Shown here in pieces: positions 20,371 to 28,986 of a stretch of 64,000 nucleotides of DNA. Both the position numbers and the translations under genes were made by a program. Source of the DNA: Ruminococcus sp. Marseille-P6503 (GTDB lineage Bacteria > Bacillota > Clostridia > Oscillospirales > Ruminococcaceae); assembly GCF_900604945.1 (NCBI RefSeq), contig NZ_UWPB01000002.1, forward strand, positions 682,001 to 746,000, in the 5' to 3' direction. The number at the start of each line of letters is the position of its first letter. Within the stretch, counting starts at the first letter, position 1. Under the pieces are notes generated by a model that searched no databases, was not told the DNA's origin, and saw only the letters and a program-made list of their open reading frames with translations.

Positions 20371-21224
20371 TGAAAAAAGCGAATGACAGACCCTTATATA
20401 TAGGAAGTATGATACTTAGCGTTTTAAAATATGTTGTTCTTATCGTATGCTGTCTGGTAGTTCTGGTTCCGATAGCCGTAATACTGCTCGGTTCGTTTAA
20501 GGATTCCAAGGAGCTTGCCAATACCACGGTATTTACGCTCCCTGAAAGCTTCGGACTGGATAATTTCAGAACGGCGCTTTACACCAAGGATATTATAGGA
20601 AGTCTGAAAAATACGGCGCTGATTATAATCGTATCCTGCGTCGGCTCTATAATAACCGGAACCATGACGGCGTTTGCGGTTCAGAGATTCAGCTCCTATT
20701 TCACAAAATTCGTAAAGGGCGCGTTTCTTCTTGCTACGCTGCTTCCCAATATCTCAATGCAGGTCACAGTGTTTCAGATAGTTAATAAAATGGGGCTTTA
20801 CAACACGATCTGGGCTCCGATAATTCTCTATGTGGGAACGGATATAGTATCCATATACATATTCATTCAGTTCCTCAGTCAGATATCCGTTTCACTTGAC
20901 GAAAGCGCGATAATGGACGGAGCTTCTTATCCGAGAATATATTTCAGTATCATTCTGCCGAATCTGAAGCCTGCGATAGCTACAGTGCTTATAATAAAGT
21001 TCGTAAGCATATATAATGATTTCTACACTCCTCAGCTGTATATGCAGGATAAAGACCTTTCGGTCGTATCGACTGCTTTGTATCAGCTTATGAATGAAAC
21101 GACCATTCAGTGGGAGGTAGTGTTTGCGGGAATTATAATTTGTATTATTCCTACGCTTGTGATATTTCTGTTTTTGCAGAAATATATTTACAGCGGCCTT
21201 GTTTCAGGCTCTGTAAAAGAATAA
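20370..21224 (+). CDS. sugar ABC transporter permease (MalG/UgpE type)
   Basis: A 284-residue permease, partner of the preceding one. Six hydrophobic helices and the EAA-type loop (DESAIMDGASYPRIYFSIILPNLKP) are visible. The stop codon of the upstream permease overlaps its start (TAATG), indicating translational coupling. No ATP-binding subunit follows; CUT1 importers of Gram-positive bacteria commonly share one MsmX/MsmK-type ATPase encoded elsewhere, which is the likely explanation. Confidence 0.92.
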   Translation: MKKANDRPLYIGSMILSVLKYVVLIVCCLVVLVPIAVILLGSFKDSKELANTTVFTLPESFGLDNFRTALYTKDIIGSLKNTALIIIVSCVGSIITGTMTAFAVQRFSSYFTKFVKGAFLLATLLPNISMQVTVFQIVNKMGLYNTIWAPIILYVGTDIVSIYIFIQFLSQISVSLDESAIMDGASYPRIYFSIILPNLKPAIATVLIIKFVSIYNDFYTPQLYMQDKDLSVVSTALYQLMNETTIQWEVVFAGIIICIIPTLVIFLFLQKYIYSGLVSGSVKE

Positions 21225-21574
21225 GCGGATATTACCAAAGGCCCGTTAGGGGGACGCCGGAGTAATAGTCAGGTTATTCCGTTTAACGTCCTCTATACGA
21301 TATATGTACAGCAAGGTATTTCCTCTGTGCAAAAATTTCCTTTCCTAACTTTACAGCTGACTTCTGCCTGTACAAAACGTACAGGCAGAAGTTTTTGCTT
21401 TTAAAAAACGTGATAGATATGGGAACCCAGACTTGTCCTCCGGCGCTCTCGCGGTAAAGGGTAAGCTAGCTTCCTTTTGCGGTCTGACTAATAAATCCGC
21501 CAAAAAAAGCTTTGCGTTCACAAAAACTTTACATAAAATGGCGCATAAAAACTGGCAAAATCTTTATATAATCC
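21225..21574. other. intergenic stretch after the importer operon
   Basis: Apart from the terminator at 21360-21398 no gene is convincing. The GC-rich parts (about 21238-21260 and 21420-21500) have no coding pattern or ribosome binding site and could be a decayed remnant. Confidence 0.4.
21360..21398 (+). terminator. terminator of the importer operon
   Basis: A 14-bp perfect stem: ACTTCTGCCTGTAC (21360-21373) with GTACAGGCAGAAGT (21379-21392), followed by TTTTGCTTTT. Confidence 0.92.
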
Positions 21575-21603
21575 TTGACATTATATTAATTTTAAAGTAT
21601 ACT
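21575..21603 (+). promoter_or_regulatory. promoter of the GLUG surface protein gene
   Basis: TTGACA at 21575-21580 and TATACT at 21598-21603 with a 17-bp spacer, giving a leader of about 100 bases before ATG 21711. Confidence 0.8.
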
Positions 21604-21710
21604 TATTTATATAATTATTAAAAAATCTTATGAAAAATTCACAAATAGTTGTAAACGTATATGTTTATTGGTGTTTTTGAAAAGGATTTTTTGTAAAGGG
21701 GTAGTGACGT

Positions 21711-23588
21711 ATGAAAATGAAAAAACGAATTTTAGGATTGCTGCTTACGTTCAGTCTGCTGCTCGGGCTTGTGCCTGCCGGAAGCGTGGCTTTAACAGCA
21801 TGGGCGGAGGGCGAAGAACCGGAATTATCGTCTGACGGATATTATGAAATATATACCGCCGATCAGCTTTACTGGTTCGCCGAGCAGGTGAACGGCGGAA
21901 ATGCAGGTATAAACGCCAGACTTATGGACAATATCGTTATCAACGAGAACGTTCTTACCGCGGACGGAGAGCTTAACGGCGACGGAAGCGGTTTCAGAGT
22001 CTGGACGCCGATAGGCAACGATGAGGACGATAAAATCTTCACCGGTACATTTGACGGCAACAATAAAACGATCAGTGGTATCTATCTCAACAATGATTAT
22101 TCTAATGATCAGGGCTTGTTCGGGTACAATAATGGTACAATACAAAACGTCGGAGTTGTTGATTCATATGTAAAAGGATTTTTTGATGTCGGCGGCGTGT
22201 GCGGAAGTAATATGGAAGGAATCATCAGCAACTGCTATAACACAGGAACGGTCGGCGGATTTGCTTGGGTCGGCGGCGTGTGCGGAAGTAATGATTATGA
22301 ATATGCAACTATAAGCAATTGCTATAACACAGGCGCAGTCAGCGGAGAAAGTAGGTATGTCGACGGCTTGATCTCAGATGTTGGTGATTATGTCGGCGGA
22401 GTTTGCGGAGGTAATGATGGAAGCATCATCAATTGCTATAATATTGCCACGGTCAGCGGAGGTAATAGAGTCGGCGGCGTGTCCGGAAATAATGACAGAA
22501 GCTATTCAATCATCAGCAACTGCTATAACACAGGCGCAGTCATTGCAAATGGTGAGTATGGCAATTATGTCGGCGGCGTGAGCGCAGGCAATTATGGAAC
22601 TATCAGCAACTGCTATAACACAGGCGCAGTCAGCGGAAAGGGTAATTATGTTGGCGGCGTGAGCGGAGATAATGTTGAATACGGCGCTATCAGCAACTGC
22701 TACAACATAGGAACGATCAGCGGAAATAATTATGTCGGCGGAGTTTGCGGAAATAATGCTGTAACCATCAGCAACTGCTACTATCTTTATACAAGCTATT
22801 CTACAGGAATCGGAGAAGGCAGCGGAGAAGCTGTATCAAAAATCTCCGCTCAGTTTGCTTCCGGAGAGGTATGCTGGCTGCTGAATAATCAGGGCGAGAA
22901 CGGTGAACAGCTTGAAGCGCCCGTATGGTATCAGAATATTGATATGGGCGACGCTGACGCTTTACCTCTTCTGAATAATGGGCATTACGCGGTGTATAAA
23001 ACAGAGGAATGTACCTATGAATGTGAAGCTGTAAAGCCGTCGGGAGAATACACCAATATCGCAAGCGGCGAGCACAGCTATGAAGCCGGGTGGAAAAATG
23101 ACGCGGAGAAGCACTGGCACGAGTGCGGCTCCTGCGGAGAGATATCAGAAGAAGCTCATACCTTTGAATGGATAACAGATAAGGAAGCGGAAGTCGGAGT
23201 TGCAGGTTCAAAGCATGAGGAATGCACGGTCTGCGGCTACGCTAAGGAAGCGGTTGAGATCCCGGCTCTGGAATTGCCGGATGATTCTTCCGCAACCGAC
23301 AGCACGGACGACGAGAGCAGCACGGTTGATGACAGCAGCGCGGCTGATTCCGAAAGCTCGCAGTTGGACGACAGTGAAGAATCAACAGCGGCAAGCGACA
23401 GCAAAGCAGAGTCTGCAAATGACAGTTCCAGCTCAAATTCAAACTCCAGCTCCAGCACAAGCGGCGACAAATCTCCGAACACAGGAGATAACAGGTCTGT
23501 ACTTCTGTTTGCGTTTGTACTTGTAGGCGGAACCGCTCTGGCGGGAATGACAGCTTACAGCAAAAAGAGAGGTAAGCAGGGTAGGTAA
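21711..23588 (+). CDS. sortase-anchored GLUG-repeat surface protein
   Basis: A 625-residue secreted surface protein. It has a signal peptide (residues 1-32, ending AWA-EGEE), an N-terminal part with YYEIYTADQLYWFAEQVNGG and ...FTGTFDGNNKTISGIYL, then about nine GLUG-type repeats (units like YVGGVCGSN...TISNCYNTGAVSG, about residues 140-365). A cysteine/histidine-containing module (HSYEAGWKNDAEKHWHEC...) follows, then an Asp/Ser/Thr-rich linker and a C-terminal sorting signal SPNTGD, hydrophobic helix and KKRGK tail, implying covalent attachment to the cell wall by a sortase. GLUG repeats occur in bacterial adhesins and peptidase-associated surface proteins. The ligand is unknown. AAAGGGG precedes the ATG. 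Confidence 0.85.
   Translation: MKMKKRILGLLLTFSLLLGLVPAGSVALTAWAEGEEPELSSDGYYEIYTADQLYWFAEQVNGGNAGINARLMDNIVINENVLTADGELNGDGSGFRVWTPIGNDEDDKIFTGTFDGNNKTISGIYLNNDYSNDQGLFGYNNGTIQNVGVVDSYVKGFFDVGGVCGSNMEGIISNCYNTGTVGGFAWVGGVCGSNDYEYATISNCYNTGAVSGESRYVDGLISDVGDYVGGVCGGNDGSIINCYNIATVSGGNRVGGVSGNNDRSYSIISNCYNTGAVIANGEYGNYVGGVSAGNYGTISNCYNTGAVSGKGNYVGGVSGDNVEYGAISNCYNIGTISGNNYVGGVCGNNAVTISNCYYLYTSYSTGIGEGSGEAVSKISAQFASGEVCWLLNNQGENGEQLEAPVWYQNIDMGDADALPLLNNGHYAVYKTEECTYECEAVKPSGEYTNIASGEHSYEAGWKNDAEKHWHECGSCGEISEEAHTFEWITDKEAEVGVAGSKHEECTVCGYAKEAVEIPALELPDDSSATDSTDDESSTVDDSSAADSESSQLDDSEESTAASDSKAESANDSSSSNSNSSSSTSGDKSPNTGDNRSVLLFAFVLVGGTALAGMTAYSKKRGKQGR
22190..22790 (+). repeat. tandem coding repeats (GLUG units)
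   Basis: About nine in-frame units of 66-110 bases share near-identical DNA, including GTCGGCGGCGTG and AACTGCTATAACACAGG. The variation in unit length is in the linker between the two halves. Such arrays can change copy number by recombination or slippage. Confidence 0.8.
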
Positions 23589-23609
23589 ATAGATATATCT
23601 ATATAAAGG

Positions 23610-23646
23610 AACACGGCAGGAACGTAAAAGTCCTGCCGTGTTTTTT
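23610..23646 (+). terminator. terminator of the GLUG protein gene
   Basis: AACACGGCAGGA (23610-23621) pairs with TCCTGCCGTGTT (23631-23642), followed by TTTT. Confidence 0.92.
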
Positions 23647-23679
23647 AGAGGTTTATTTGTTTGCGCGGAGCGTGTATAA

Positions 23680-23707
23680 AAAGAAAAACCACGCATTCGC
23701 GTGGTTT
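23680..23707 (-). terminator. terminator of the initiator tRNA gene
   Basis: AAACCACGC/GCGTGGTTT hairpin with a four-base loop. On the minus strand it is followed by TTTCTTTTT, so it terminates the tRNA transcript. Confidence 0.8.
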
Positions 23708-23716
23708 TATGCGATA

Positions 23717-23793
<77 letters not shown>

Positions 23794-23825
23794 ATATAAA
23801 CTATATCCCTTTTAGGTACTCATAT

Positions 23826-23854
23826 ATTATATCACTATTATTACCCGTTGTCAA
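23826..23854 (-). promoter_or_regulatory. promoter of the initiator tRNA gene
   Basis: Full-consensus TTGACA (23854-23849) and TATAAT (23831-23826) with a 17-bp spacer ending in TGA, about 33 bp before the tRNA. Confidence 0.88.
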
Positions 23855-24004
23855 TACTTTTTTTCATTTTTTTCAGAAATTATTGTCCTGAAGCAAGAGA
23901 AAGCTGGTTTGACGTCCGAAATACAGCGATTTATAATGATTACGGCATAATTAAGAGGCCTTGAAATTTATCTGGGAATTTAAGCGCAAAATTCTTGCCG
24001 CCGC

Positions 24005-24033
24005 TTGTATGAAGTGAAAAAATATGATATAAT
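24005..24033 (+). promoter_or_regulatory. promoter of the amidohydrolase gene
   Basis: TTGTAT at 24005-24010 and TATAAT at 24028-24033 with 17 bp between, ending in TGA; start codon 40 bp downstream. Confidence 0.7.
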
Positions 24034-24072
24034 ACTTTTAATACTAATAAAAAATGAAACGAGGCAGAGGCT

Positions 24073-25356
24073 ATGATAAGATTTAAAAACGGCAGAGTAC
24101 TGGATATGAACGGGTCTGCTGAAGCAGAAGAAAAAGAGGTCTGGGTGCAGGACGGGAAAATAGCATTTGTTGGTCTGCCGTCTGACCAGATGATAAAAAG
24201 CGCCGTATTTGAAAGGGAGTATGACCTTGAAGGAAATCTGATCATGCCTTCTTTCAAAAACGCTCATACCCATTCTGCGATGACCTTTCTGCGCTCTTAT
24301 GCGGACGATCTGCCTTTGCAGGACTGGCTTTTCAAGCAGGTGTTTCCTATGGAGGCCAAGCTTACCGGCGAGGATGTTTACTGGTTTTCAAAGCTTGCGG
24401 TTCTGGAATATCTTACCTCAGGAATAACCGCTTCATTCGATATGTATTTTGAGCTGGACGATTATTTCAGAGCCAATACCGAATGCGGCTTCAGAACGGT
24501 AATGTGCGGCGCGATAAGCGGCGACAGCTCGGCGGTAAAGCGCCTTGAGGAAAACTACCGACGCTTTAACGGAATCAGCCCTCTTGTAACCTATCGGCTT
24601 GGCTTTCACGCTGAATATACCGCTGATTACGAGCTGATGGAGGGCGTGGCGGAGCTTGCCGAAAAATACAAGGCTCCCGTGTCGGTCCATAATTCCGAAA
24701 CCCAGAAGGAAGTAGCGGAGTGTATTCAGAAATACGGAAAAACCCCTGCCGAGCTGTTTGAGGCTCTGGGGATATACAACTACGGAGGAGCAGGCTTTCA
24801 CTGCGTTCATTTCAGCGATAACGATATGGAAATATTCAAAAAGCGCGGCGTGTGGGCGGTAACCTGTCCGGGTTCAAATTCAAAGCTTGCCAGCGGAATA
24901 GCTCCGATATGCAGAATGAGGGAAAAGGGAGTTAATATCGCGGTCGGTACCGACGGACCTGCCAGCAATAACTGTCTTGATATGTTCAGGGAAATGTTCC
25001 TTATGACGGCGCTTCAGAAAATTGACAGAGCGGACGCCAGCGCCTGTCCGGCGGATTTTGTACTGAACGCGGCGGTGAAGGGCTCGGCGCTCGCTATGGG
25101 ACTTGACGACTGTACTGAGCTTTCTGAGGGAAGTCAGGCGGATCTTATAGTGATAGACCTTTCGCAGCCCAATATGCAGCCTGAAAACAATATAGTGAAA
25201 AATCTGGTGTACAGCGGTTCAAAGCAGAATGTAAAGCTTACGATGTGCGCCGGAAAGGTTCTTTATGAAAACGGGAAATTTAATGTGGGTGAAGACCCGA
25301 AGCGCATATACGCGCGCTGCGGCGAACTACTGAGGGAGCTTAAATCCAGACCGTAG
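24073..25356 (+). CDS. mtaD: MTA/SAH deaminase family amidohydrolase
   Basis: A 427-residue metal-dependent amidohydrolase of the 5'-methylthioadenosine/S-adenosylhomocysteine deaminase (MtaD/SsnA) family. The metal-binding pattern is complete: NAHTHSAM near residue 63 (HxH), LGFHAEY around 180, VHNSETQKEV near 213, HCVHFS near 240, and VGTDGPASNN near 297. The family hydrolyses the adenine amino group of MTA, SAH or related nucleosides, releasing ammonia. A GAGGCAGAGG region precedes ATG 24073. It stands alone between a promoter and a terminator. With MtnA and a purine nucleoside phosphorylase 6-8 kb away, it could feed MTA salvage (inference). The exact nucleoside substrate cannot be read from sequence. 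Confidence 0.85.
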   Translation: MIRFKNGRVLDMNGSAEAEEKEVWVQDGKIAFVGLPSDQMIKSAVFEREYDLEGNLIMPSFKNAHTHSAMTFLRSYADDLPLQDWLFKQVFPMEAKLTGEDVYWFSKLAVLEYLTSGITASFDMYFELDDYFRANTECGFRTVMCGAISGDSSAVKRLEENYRRFNGISPLVTYRLGFHAEYTADYELMEGVAELAEKYKAPVSVHNSETQKEVAECIQKYGKTPAELFEALGIYNYGGAGFHCVHFSDNDMEIFKKRGVWAVTCPGSNSKLASGIAPICRMREKGVNIAVGTDGPASNNCLDMFREMFLMTALQKIDRADASACPADFVLNAAVKGSALAMGLDDCTELSEGSQADLIVIDLSQPNMQPENNIVKNLVYSGSKQNVKLTMCAGKVLYENGKFNVGEDPKRIYARCGELLRELKSRP

Positions 25357-25379
25357 TTTAATTTTACGCTGAGTAAGGC

Positions 25380-25418
25380 AAAACCGCACAGGTCGTTCAG
25401 ACATTGTGCGGTTTTTAT
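25380..25418 (+). terminator. terminator after the MTA/SAH deaminase gene
   Basis: AAACCGCACA (25381-25390) pairs with TGTGCGGTTT (25405-25414), followed by TTT. Confidence 0.85.
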
Positions 25419-25470
25419 ATAATTATGCTTTACTGACAGATTTGCAGACTTTCCGCTCTGCAATGTCGTT

Positions 25471-25677
25471 TCAGGCTTTTGACTTATAATACAGCTTGCA
25501 GTGACAATATCCCTCGAAATCAGGATCGGCTATCTGCTCTCTGAATTCCTTGCATATACATTTTGTATCTTCGCTGCGCTGCAATCTGCACGGGCAGTAG
25601 CCGCCGGTATGCTTCAGTCCTTCGCGTATCCGCTTCACAACGTTCTCGTCCTTGTTCAGGCTTACGTTCTTATTCAT
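25471..25677 (-). CDS. ferredoxin-thioredoxin reductase catalytic-domain-like protein
   Basis: A 68-residue protein with cysteine motifs CPC (TGGYCPCRL), CIC (TKCICKEFREQ) and CHC (GYCHCKLY), the pattern of the catalytic beta chain of ferredoxin-thioredoxin reductase, which carries a 4Fe-4S cluster and a redox disulfide. The middle motif is CIC instead of CPC. I chose ATG 25677, which follows GGAGAATTGAAG; the frame is open further upstream but that overlaps the esterase gene. It starts four bases after the esterase stop codon, so the two are probably co-transcribed. Its partner is unknown. Confidence 0.8.
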   Translation of the reverse strand: MNKNVSLNKDENVVKRIREGLKHTGGYCPCRLQRSEDTKCICKEFREQIADPDFEGYCHCKLYYKSKA

Positions 25678-25681
25678 ATCT

Positions 25682-26959
25682 TCAATTCTCCTCAAGCATT
25701 GCTTTATATGCTGCAACAAATTGTTCAGCTACGATTTTTCCGCCCTCTCCGTTAGGATGTCCTCCGTAAAGCGCCGCGGACGGATCCTCCGGACTGCTCA
25801 GATAAGAAGCAAAGTCGAAATATTCCGCTCCGTATTCCTCAGCCGTCTTTCTGGCAAGCTCGTTATATTCGGTTCTTACCGTTTCAAGCTCCTCGCCGTA
25901 GTCCTCGGGAGGGGCGTTGAAAACTATGATTTGGCAGCCGGCGTCTTTCAGAACGTCAAGCACTACTCTCAGATAGGCGTCGATCTCTTTCGCGGTATTT
26001 CCTTCCTCCGCGCCATATTCTCCTGAAACGATGTCGTTTGTTCCGAAAGCTACGATAACGACGTCCGCGGTTTTCGTTCTGGCAAGCCAGTTTCCGCATT
26101 CGGCGGCGTCGCTTGTTCTTGCCCAGCCTAGTCCGCAGTTCCAGAAGCCGTAATCCTCTCCGAGCAGCTGTGAAATTCCCGCGGCCCAGAATTCATAAGC
26201 CATAAATTCCGTCTGACAGCCCTGCGTTATCGAATCGCCTATTGCCGCAATATTGCATTTAACCTCTCGCTCCGCGCCGATAAGCTGGGGAAGGGGGATC
26301 TGGTCGCAGTAAACAAATTCTCCCTCGCCGTCCTCGTCTGCTGTAGACGACGTAAGATTTGACATATAGGTACAGGGGATATTTTCACCCGTCAAAGTCC
26401 ATTCCCAAACCAGATAATGTCCCTCAGGCAGATCGAATCCCACCGGATCGCTCCAGAACGCCTCGTCAGACTTGACCTCCCTTGATTCCTCGCCGCCGAA
26501 AAGAACCTGAGTTTTATTTGTGATTTCATCTTCGGTTCCGGTTCCTCCGTCGGCAATAAAGGCGCTTTCTATCGTGTACTCGCCTCCTGATTTTCCGACA
26601 TAGGCGTCATTTCCTTTGCTGTAGGTTGAGTCTACGGTATTGGAGAAATAAAAGCAGTATTCAAGCTTGCCGTATTCCTCTGCCGGGAAATAGGCTCTGT
26701 AGGTTATTTTGTCCGCGCTTTTTACGACATAATTGTTGCCGGTAGCTACCGGAGTATTTGATATGTATTTGTCAAAGCCGGCGTCGTTAAGCTCGCAGGC
26801 GGCTTTCTTTTCAGCATACGGATCTGTTTCCTGCTGAACAGATGATCCTTGTTCTTTGGAAGAAGCTGAATCTCTTTTGGAATTATCAGCTCCCGATCCG
26901 CAGGACGCCGCCGTAATCGTTATCAATGCGCTTAGCAAAAATGCGCAGAATCTTTTCAT
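25682..26959 (-). CDS. secreted SGNH/GDSL esterase lipoprotein
   Basis: A 425-residue lipoprotein with lipobox ITAASC near residue 19, a low-complexity linker, an N-terminal beta-sandwich (about 50-230) and a C-terminal SGNH hydrolase domain. The nucleophile is Ser243 in IGDSITQG; block III is FGTNDI; the histidine block is GGHPNGEG (His401). The usual Asp three residues before the catalytic His is replaced by Tyr, as in enzymes that use a Ser-His dyad. The jelly-roll plus SGNH architecture resembles CE2 acetyl esterases that deacetylate plant polysaccharides, which fits the neighbouring cellulase gene (inference). ATG 26959 follows GGAGGAACG; upstream in-frame codons lack a ribosome binding site. 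Confidence 0.82.
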   Translation of the reverse strand: MKRFCAFLLSALITITAASCGSGADNSKRDSASSKEQGSSVQQETDPYAEKKAACELNDAGFDKYISNTPVATGNNYVVKSADKITYRAYFPAEEYGKLEYCFYFSNTVDSTYSKGNDAYVGKSGGEYTIESAFIADGGTGTEDEITNKTQVLFGGEESREVKSDEAFWSDPVGFDLPEGHYLVWEWTLTGENIPCTYMSNLTSSTADEDGEGEFVYCDQIPLPQLIGAEREVKCNIAAIGDSITQGCQTEFMAYEFWAAGISQLLGEDYGFWNCGLGWARTSDAAECGNWLARTKTADVVIVAFGTNDIVSGEYGAEEGNTAKEIDAYLRVVLDVLKDAGCQIIVFNAPPEDYGEELETVRTEYNELARKTAEEYGAEYFDFASYLSSPEDPSAALYGGHPNGEGGKIVAEQFVAAYKAMLEEN

Positions 26960-26990
26960 AGAACGTTCCTCCGCTTCGTTGATTTTCTTT

Positions 26991-27019
26991 ATTATAGCAC
27001 AGCAGTTCTTTTTCGTCAA
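26991..27019 (-). promoter_or_regulatory. promoter of the SGNH esterase operon
   Basis: TTGACG (27019-27014) and TATAAT (26996-26991) with 17 bp between, ending in TGC. Confidence 0.75.
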
Positions 27020-27185
27020 TCCCGCGGTTTTATGAAGCAAGAGAGTCAATTTCAGTTTTAAAGACGTGTTCTTCCATGCTAAGAACAGTCCTTTGCCTGA
27101 ATCCGATATATTTCATAGTCAGATTGCACATTCAAAAAGCGATTATTTTATGCACTTTTTTCTTAATTGCGTACAATATTTTTTG
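27020..27185. other. intergenic between divergent esterase and cellulase genes
   Basis: No gene or hairpin stands out. The two genes are transcribed away from each other, so this region could hold shared regulatory sites, but I see no clear palindrome. Confidence 0.4.
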
Positions 27186-27214
27186 TTTACATAATGAATA
27201 ATATGTGATATACT
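27186..27214 (+). promoter_or_regulatory. promoter of the GH5 cellulase gene
   Basis: TTTACA at 27186-27191 and TATACT at 27209-27214 with 17 bp between, ending in TGA; the leader is about 120 bases. Confidence 0.6.
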
Positions 27215-27338
27215 ATAATTATATAATAAATATCCGGCTGGGAAACATATGTCTTGAACCGCTTCCGATTCGGCAAGAGCAGTTATCAGCCGCTTTAAAG
27301 ACGCAGGAACGTCCTGATTCAAAAAAGGAAGTGTATCT

Positions 27339-28967
27339 ATGAATTTTGTAAAAAAGCTCACTGCATTTATGCTTTCCGCCGCGGCCGCGGCTGCCGTTAT
27401 GGGATATGCGCAAGGCGCGGACAGCGGCAGTAATATTTTTCAGCCTTCGTCTGTGATCTGTTCGGCGGCGGATTATACTCCGGCAAAGGTCACGGTCAAG
27501 GCTGATTATTCGTGTACTACAAACGCTGTTCGTATCAACTGGAACAAGGTAAGCGGGGCTTCCGGCTACAGAGTGTACCGTTATAACGGAAAAAACTGGG
27601 TCAAAATCGCGACGATCCACAGCGGAAGCACTACGACCTACCGCAATTCAGGACTAAGCTCCGGAACGCTTTATCAGTACAAGGTCAAGGCGTATAAAAA
27701 GGTAAACGGCACAAATTACTGGGGCGAGGCAAGCGAAGCCAAGTATACCTCTACAAAGTCAAAGGCGGTAACGATAACCTCCACCTCTCAGACGACGAGC
27801 GCGGTAAGGCTTAACTGGACAAAGCAGACCGGAAACGGGTATCAGGTTTTTCAGTATAAATCGGGAAGCTGGGTGAAGATAGCTACCGTCAGAGATGTAA
27901 ATACCACTACCTACAGAGTAAGCGGTCTTTCAAACAATACCGAGTATCAGTTTAAGGTAAGAGCATACAGAACCGATACGAAAGGGAGGGTCAACGCCGG
28001 AACCTGCGGATATGTAAGGAGAATGTTAGGCTCGTCGCCGCTGGCAAAGAACGGTCCCCTTTCTGTAAGCGGAGCAAATATAGTCAATATGAAGGGGGCA
28101 AAGTTCCAGATAAGAGGAATGTCCACTCACGGGATAATGTGGGAAAATTTTTCCGACATACTTACCAAGGAAAGCTTGAAGGTGCTTCGTGACGATTGGG
28201 GCGTCAATACCATAAGGATGGCTATGTATACCGAGGAATGGGGAGGCTATACCACCGGCTCCTCCTACGCTTCTCAGGCAAAGGCAAAGGTCAATCAGGG
28301 AGTAGAAAACGCTCGTTCATTAGGAATGTATGCAATTATAGACTGGCATATCCTGCAGGACGGAAATCCGCAGAAGCATCAATCGGAGGCGGTTGCGTTC
28401 TTTACCGAAATGTCCAAAAAATACAAGGATTATAACAACGTTATCTATGAGATCTGCAACGAGCCAAACGGGGGCGTTACCTGGACGGGACAGATAAAAT
28501 CATACTGCAATACGCTGGTCAAAACGATCAGAAAGTATGATCCGGACGCTATCATAATCTGCGGAACTGGAACGTGGAGTCAGGATATAGATCAGGTTAT
28601 AGGAAACAGGCTTTCGGATAAAAACTGCGTATATGCGCTGCATTTCTATGCTAATACTCATACCGACTGGCTCAGATCCAGATTTACAACCTGCTACAAC
28701 AGCGGACTGCCGGTGATTGTATCCGAATTCGGAACCTGCGACGCTTCCGGAAACGGCGGCTTCAACGCTTCGCAGACGAAAACCTGGCTGAGCCTGCTGG
28801 ATTCAAAGAATGTGGGCTATATTAACTGGAGCGCCTGCGGAAAATCGGAAACAGCGTCGGCGTTTCTCAGCGGAACAAATCTGAAGGCAATAAAAAGCGG
28901 AACATCTCAGCTTACCGAAAGCGGAAAGCTGATAAGATCATGGTATCGTTCCAGAGCAGGCAAATAA
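27339..28967 (+). CDS. secreted GH5 endoglucanase with two FN3 domains
   Basis: A 542-residue secreted glycoside hydrolase. A signal peptide (residues 1-27) is followed by two fibronectin type III modules (about 50-140 and 145-230; SGYRVYRYNGKNWVKI and NGYQVFQYKSGSWVKI are paralogous) and a GH5 subfamily 2-like barrel (about 240-530). The catalytic acid/base is Glu375 (EICNEPNG) and the nucleophile Glu463 (VIVSEFGTC). DWGVNTIRMAMYTEEWG and YAIIDWHIL are further family motifs. It should cleave beta-1,4-glucan outside the cell. No dockerin or sorting motif is seen, so it is probably free or FN3-bound. A GGAAGTG ribosome binding site precedes ATG 27339. Confidence 0.92.
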   Translation: MNFVKKLTAFMLSAAAAAAVMGYAQGADSGSNIFQPSSVICSAADYTPAKVTVKADYSCTTNAVRINWNKVSGASGYRVYRYNGKNWVKIATIHSGSTTTYRNSGLSSGTLYQYKVKAYKKVNGTNYWGEASEAKYTSTKSKAVTITSTSQTTSAVRLNWTKQTGNGYQVFQYKSGSWVKIATVRDVNTTTYRVSGLSNNTEYQFKVRAYRTDTKGRVNAGTCGYVRRMLGSSPLAKNGPLSVSGANIVNMKGAKFQIRGMSTHGIMWENFSDILTKESLKVLRDDWGVNTIRMAMYTEEWGGYTTGSSYASQAKAKVNQGVENARSLGMYAIIDWHILQDGNPQKHQSEAVAFFTEMSKKYKDYNNVIYEICNEPNGGVTWTGQIKSYCNTLVKTIRKYDPDAIIICGTGTWSQDIDQVIGNRLSDKNCVYALHFYANTHTDWLRSRFTTCYNSGLPVIVSEFGTCDASGNGGFNASQTKTWLSLLDSKNVGYINWSACGKSETASAFLSGTNLKAIKSGTSQLTESGKLIRSWYRSRAGK

Positions 28968-28986
28968 CAGAAGCAGGAGCGCGGGA

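Noticed and set aside
14113-21224. Genomic island bounded by an attachment site at tRNA-Trp
   Set aside because: No integrase and no repeated tRNA 3' end were seen; only the position is suggestive.
21433-21621. 62-residue open frame upstream of the GLUG protein
   Set aside because: It overlaps the strong promoter at 21575-21603 and has no ribosome binding site.
22190-22790. CRISPR-like array
   Set aside because: The repeats are in frame, encode GLUG units of a surface protein, vary in length and have no spacers of uniform size.
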